From assembly GCA_021776805.1 (NCBI GenBank), contig JAJFFD010000045.1:1-64000 (forward strand): DNA of 64,000 nucleotides, read 5' to 3'. This DNA is from Planctomycetota bacterium (GTDB taxonomy: Bacteria > Planctomycetota > UBA1135 > UBA2386). Numbering within the stretch: the first letter of the stretch is position 1; each line of letters begins with the position of its first letter. Of the stretch, positions 61,902 to 64,000 are shown piece after piece. Below the pieces are notes generated by a model. That model ran no database searches, was not told the origin of the DNA, and was given only the letters and a program-made list of their open reading frames with translations. The translations under genes and the position numbers were made by a program.

Positions 61902-62396
61902 ATGAGCAACATGCGCGATCAGCTCAAGAAGGCGAAGCTCCTCTCCAAGAAGCAGGCGAAGAAGCTGGCTCACGAAGAGCGTCTGGCACGCAGCGAACTG
62001 GGCCGCGAAGGATTGGAGAAGATAGAATCCGAGCGCAAGGCAGAGCTGGCTTCTCTTCGGGCGGAAGAGAGAGAAAAGAGCAAGGAGTTCCAGGCGCAGG
62101 TCGAGGCGGAAAAACGGGCCGCGGCGGAACGTGCTGCCTGCCTGCAGATACTATCGGGCAAGGCTCTGGCGCCGGAACCCGGCGGACAGGGGCGTTGGTT
62201 CTTCGAGTTGGCGGACGGCAGTCTGCCTTCGTTGGCATTGAATGAGAAGCAGCGTCGACTGCTGGAAGGTGGATCTCTCGCAATCGTGCGGTCTGGTCCC
62301 CAGGGGAGCCACAATTACGGCATTCTCGAACGATCCTTGGCAGTACGCGTGGCGGCAGTGCTGCCCGAGCGCATTGTCTGGGGCCAGCTTCGCTAG
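61902..62396 (+). CDS. DUF2058-like protein (YaiL type)
   Basis: 164 residues. An N-terminal charged helix (MRDQLKKAKLLSKKQAKKL, then REGLEKIESERKAELASL) is followed by a compact C-terminal part (RWFFELADGSLPSLALNEKQ, LLEGGSLAIVRSG, LAVRVAAVLPERI). This order is that of E. coli YaiL, once described as a regulator of polynucleotide-binding enzymes; the function is not established. It lies 17 bases after the PilZ gene and is probably co-transcribed. Confidence 0.75.
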   Translation: MSNMRDQLKKAKLLSKKQAKKLAHEERLARSELGREGLEKIESERKAELASLRAEEREKSKEFQAQVEAEKRAAAERAACLQILSGKALAPEPGGQGRWFFELADGSLPSLALNEKQRRLLEGGSLAIVRSGPQGSHNYGILERSLAVRVAAVLPERIVWGQLR

Positions 62397-62498
62397 GCTT
62401 GGCCCTGGCTTTCGAATCACCGCATGCGGATGCCGGAGCTCCTTGCGCATCCCATTGCAGGTCATAGTCTGGTCCCGATCAGGCAGCGGGATTCAACG

Positions 62499-64000
62499 AT
62501 GACGAGCAGCATGCGGCATACATCTCTGCCTCACTTGGTGATGGCAGCCTTGATCTGTTCGGGGCTGTCGGCTGCGTCGCAGCAAGATCCTGAAGCCTTG
62601 CGAGAGTACATTCGGGCCGAGTATCCGGACCTTCGCAAGCTGCACGCCGGGGAGTTCCTGGCGAAGGCCGAGGCGGCGGGACTGCTGCCAGATCGCGCGG
62701 ACCGGATCCGGGCGAAGAGAGTCCTGGCCGAGCTTCGGCGTGACAAGGCTTCTGGCCGTGGTGTCATGCGCTTTGATGTGCAGCGACCCTACGCCGGCGA
62801 TTTTGCCTCTGCGGGGGGAGGGCAGATCAATGCGCCGGGCATGCTCGAGGGAGTCGCTGCGGAGCTCGAATACAACGACAGTCTTCCCTATGCGGATGCC
62901 CTGCAGGGCAGGACTTTCGTGGCGGGTTCCATCGCTGAGCAGGGTGATCGGGACTACTTCGCAGTCGAGGTTGCGGCTACCGCAGTTGTCAGCGCCGCGG
63001 TGCTTCCGCGGGGCGGAACGGCGATCGAGGATGCTCGCCTGCTCATTCAGAACGCGGCCGGAGCCTTCGTGGCATTCAATGATGATGCCCGGGGCAGCCT
63101 CTTCCCCAGCCTCTCGGCGATCTTGCCAGCAGGCAGTTACCGTTTCGCAGTGGATGTGTTTCCCGGCAGCAGTCTCGGGGACTACACATTGAATCTGCAG
63201 CAGCTGCCGTATTCACCGGAGAATGTGACCCTCGGTGTACTCACTGCCGGCAGCATCAACGATTCTTCCGGCCAGCTATTCAAGCTCTCCCTCGCCGAGT
63301 CCTCGCAGCTCGAGCTAGAGTTTACTCCTGGTCCTCTTGACCTACGTCTGAGCATCCTGCGCGAGGACAACGGGCTGTACTACTTCGTTGATGACAGTAG
63401 CTCTGGCCTCGACCCCAACTTCGCCGGGGAGTTGCCTGCCGGTGAGTATTACCTGCTGATCGATGAGTTCACCGGGGCAGCAGGAGCCTATTCCTTTCAG
63501 GTCGATGCCATCCCTTCGGCAGCGCTGCTGGTCTGTGATGCTGCACCTGTGACTGGGAACATCACGGGAGCGGAGAATTACTGCCTGTATTCTCTCAGCC
63601 TCGCCAGCGCTAGCGAGCTGAATCTGCAGGTCGCTCCTGGAGCAGTGAATCCCCTCGACGATAGCGTGCTCGATTTGCTCGACGCGGACTTGCAACTGAT
63701 CGCTTCGAATGACGATGCGGCTGCGAACCTGCTATCGAGTCTGCAGACCTTCCTCCCCGCGGGCGATTACTTTGTCGCGCTGCGGGGTTTCGGCGCGTCG
63801 GATGGTGCCTTCTCCCTCAGCGCAGTGTGTTCGCCTCTGCCGTCTGGTCAGCAGGGGGCCTTTAGCAGCAACCCTGGGGCGACAGCTCCGGGCGAAGAAG
63901 CCCTCTGGCACATGAGCATCAAGACAGGGAATCCGGTGGAGCTCGTTCTGGGTGACACTGGGAGTCATTTAGATCCGCGTTTCACTTGTGTCGGTAGCGA
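62499..64000 (+). CDS. Exported protein with pre-peptidase C-terminal-like repeats, truncated at right edge
   Basis: An open frame of 500 codons from ATG 62499 (second ATG at 62511) runs off the right edge. Signal peptide ends near GLSA-A. After a helical part (to about 80), residues 110-500 contain at least three beta-sandwich units of pre-peptidase (PPC, DVUA0089-like) type: each has a phrase such as GDRDYFAVEV, FNDDARGSLFPSLSAILPAGSYRFAVDV or NDDAAANLLSSLQTFLPAGDYFVALRGF. Such domains flank or follow proteases in secreted proteins; no catalytic part is visible in the part present. Confidence 0.82.
   Translation, partial: MTSSMRHTSLPHLVMAALICSGLSAASQQDPEALREYIRAEYPDLRKLHAGEFLAKAEAAGLLPDRADRIRAKRVLAELRRDKASGRGVMRFDVQRPYAGDFASAGGGQINAPGMLEGVAAELEYNDSLPYADALQGRTFVAGSIAEQGDRDYFAVEVAATAVVSAAVLPRGGTAIEDARLLIQNAAGAFVAFNDDARGSLFPSLSAILPAGSYRFAVDVFPGSSLGDYTLNLQQLPYSPENVTLGVLTAGSINDSSGQLFKLSLAESSQLELEFTPGPLDLRLSILREDNGLYYFVDDSSSGLDPNFAGELPAGEYYLLIDEFTGAAGAYSFQVDAIPSAALLVCDAAPVTGNITGAENYCLYSLSLASASELNLQVAPGAVNPLDDSVLDLLDADLQLIASNDDAAANLLSSLQTFLPAGDYFVALRGFGASDGAFSLSAVCSPLPSGQQGAFSSNPGATAPGEEALWHMSIKTGNPVELVLGDTGSHLDPRFTCVGS

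Overview
The window is a GC-rich bacterial chromosome segment with about 45 protein genes packed on both strands. I see no rRNA, tRNA, CRISPR array, integrase or insertion sequence. The organism is most likely a planctomycete or close PVC relative. The best evidence is a small basic protein of the type found in Planctomycetes, Verrucomicrobia and Chlamydiae (56682-56933). Two exported proteins with a C-terminal module typical of planctomycete secreted proteins (1-1558, 22345-23850), an envelope-heavy gene content, a BamA and many lipoproteins with lipoboxes add support. Placement below phylum is inference only.

Layout. 1-5481: a truncated Asp-box repeat exoprotein, a Bax-inhibitor-1 membrane protein, and a DPP-IV-type peptidase followed by an ion channel. 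5486-9604: a Tat-exported molybdenum hydroxylase operon of the periplasmic aldehyde oxidoreductase type, ending in a small Cys-rich protein. 9792-14087: a secreted HExxH protein, an unknown exported protein and a D-aminoacylase. 14404-22145: a tripartite MacAB-TolC-like efflux operon with two paralogous adaptor lipoproteins. 22345-23850: a secreted trypsin-like protease.

24043-33139 holds core functions: a stand-alone CoaB, FtsK, a second FtsK-like protein that keeps the membrane part, acidic linker and gamma-like winged helix but has no motor, then DnaB and BamA. 33189-36376 encodes HutH and HutU. 36538-39208 is a three-gene cassette of a CpsD-like P-loop ATPase, a coiled-coil protein and an actin very like MamK of magnetosomes, although no magnetosome gene is present. 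It is the strongest candidate here for an undescribed cytoskeletal system.

39228-52101: a HAD phosphatase and a large minus-strand locus in which two secretin-domain lipoproteins flank two TPR-like exported proteins and an ExbB-ExbD-ExbD energiser. This looks like a proton-motive-force-driven envelope machine. 52309-62396: family 4 uracil-DNA glycosylase, a TMTC-like membrane TPR protein, the small basic protein, an aminotransferase operon with two exported proteins (one a probable pseudoprotease), a methyltransferase, a PilZ protein and a DUF2058-like protein. A truncated exported protein with pre-peptidase C-terminal-like repeats runs off the right edge.

Many genes are translationally coupled by ATGA overlaps (8987-8990, 15672-15675, 20487-20490, 34721-34724, 58179-58182, 59354-59357), which supports the operons proposed. 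All functions are read from sequence patterns; no database search was run.
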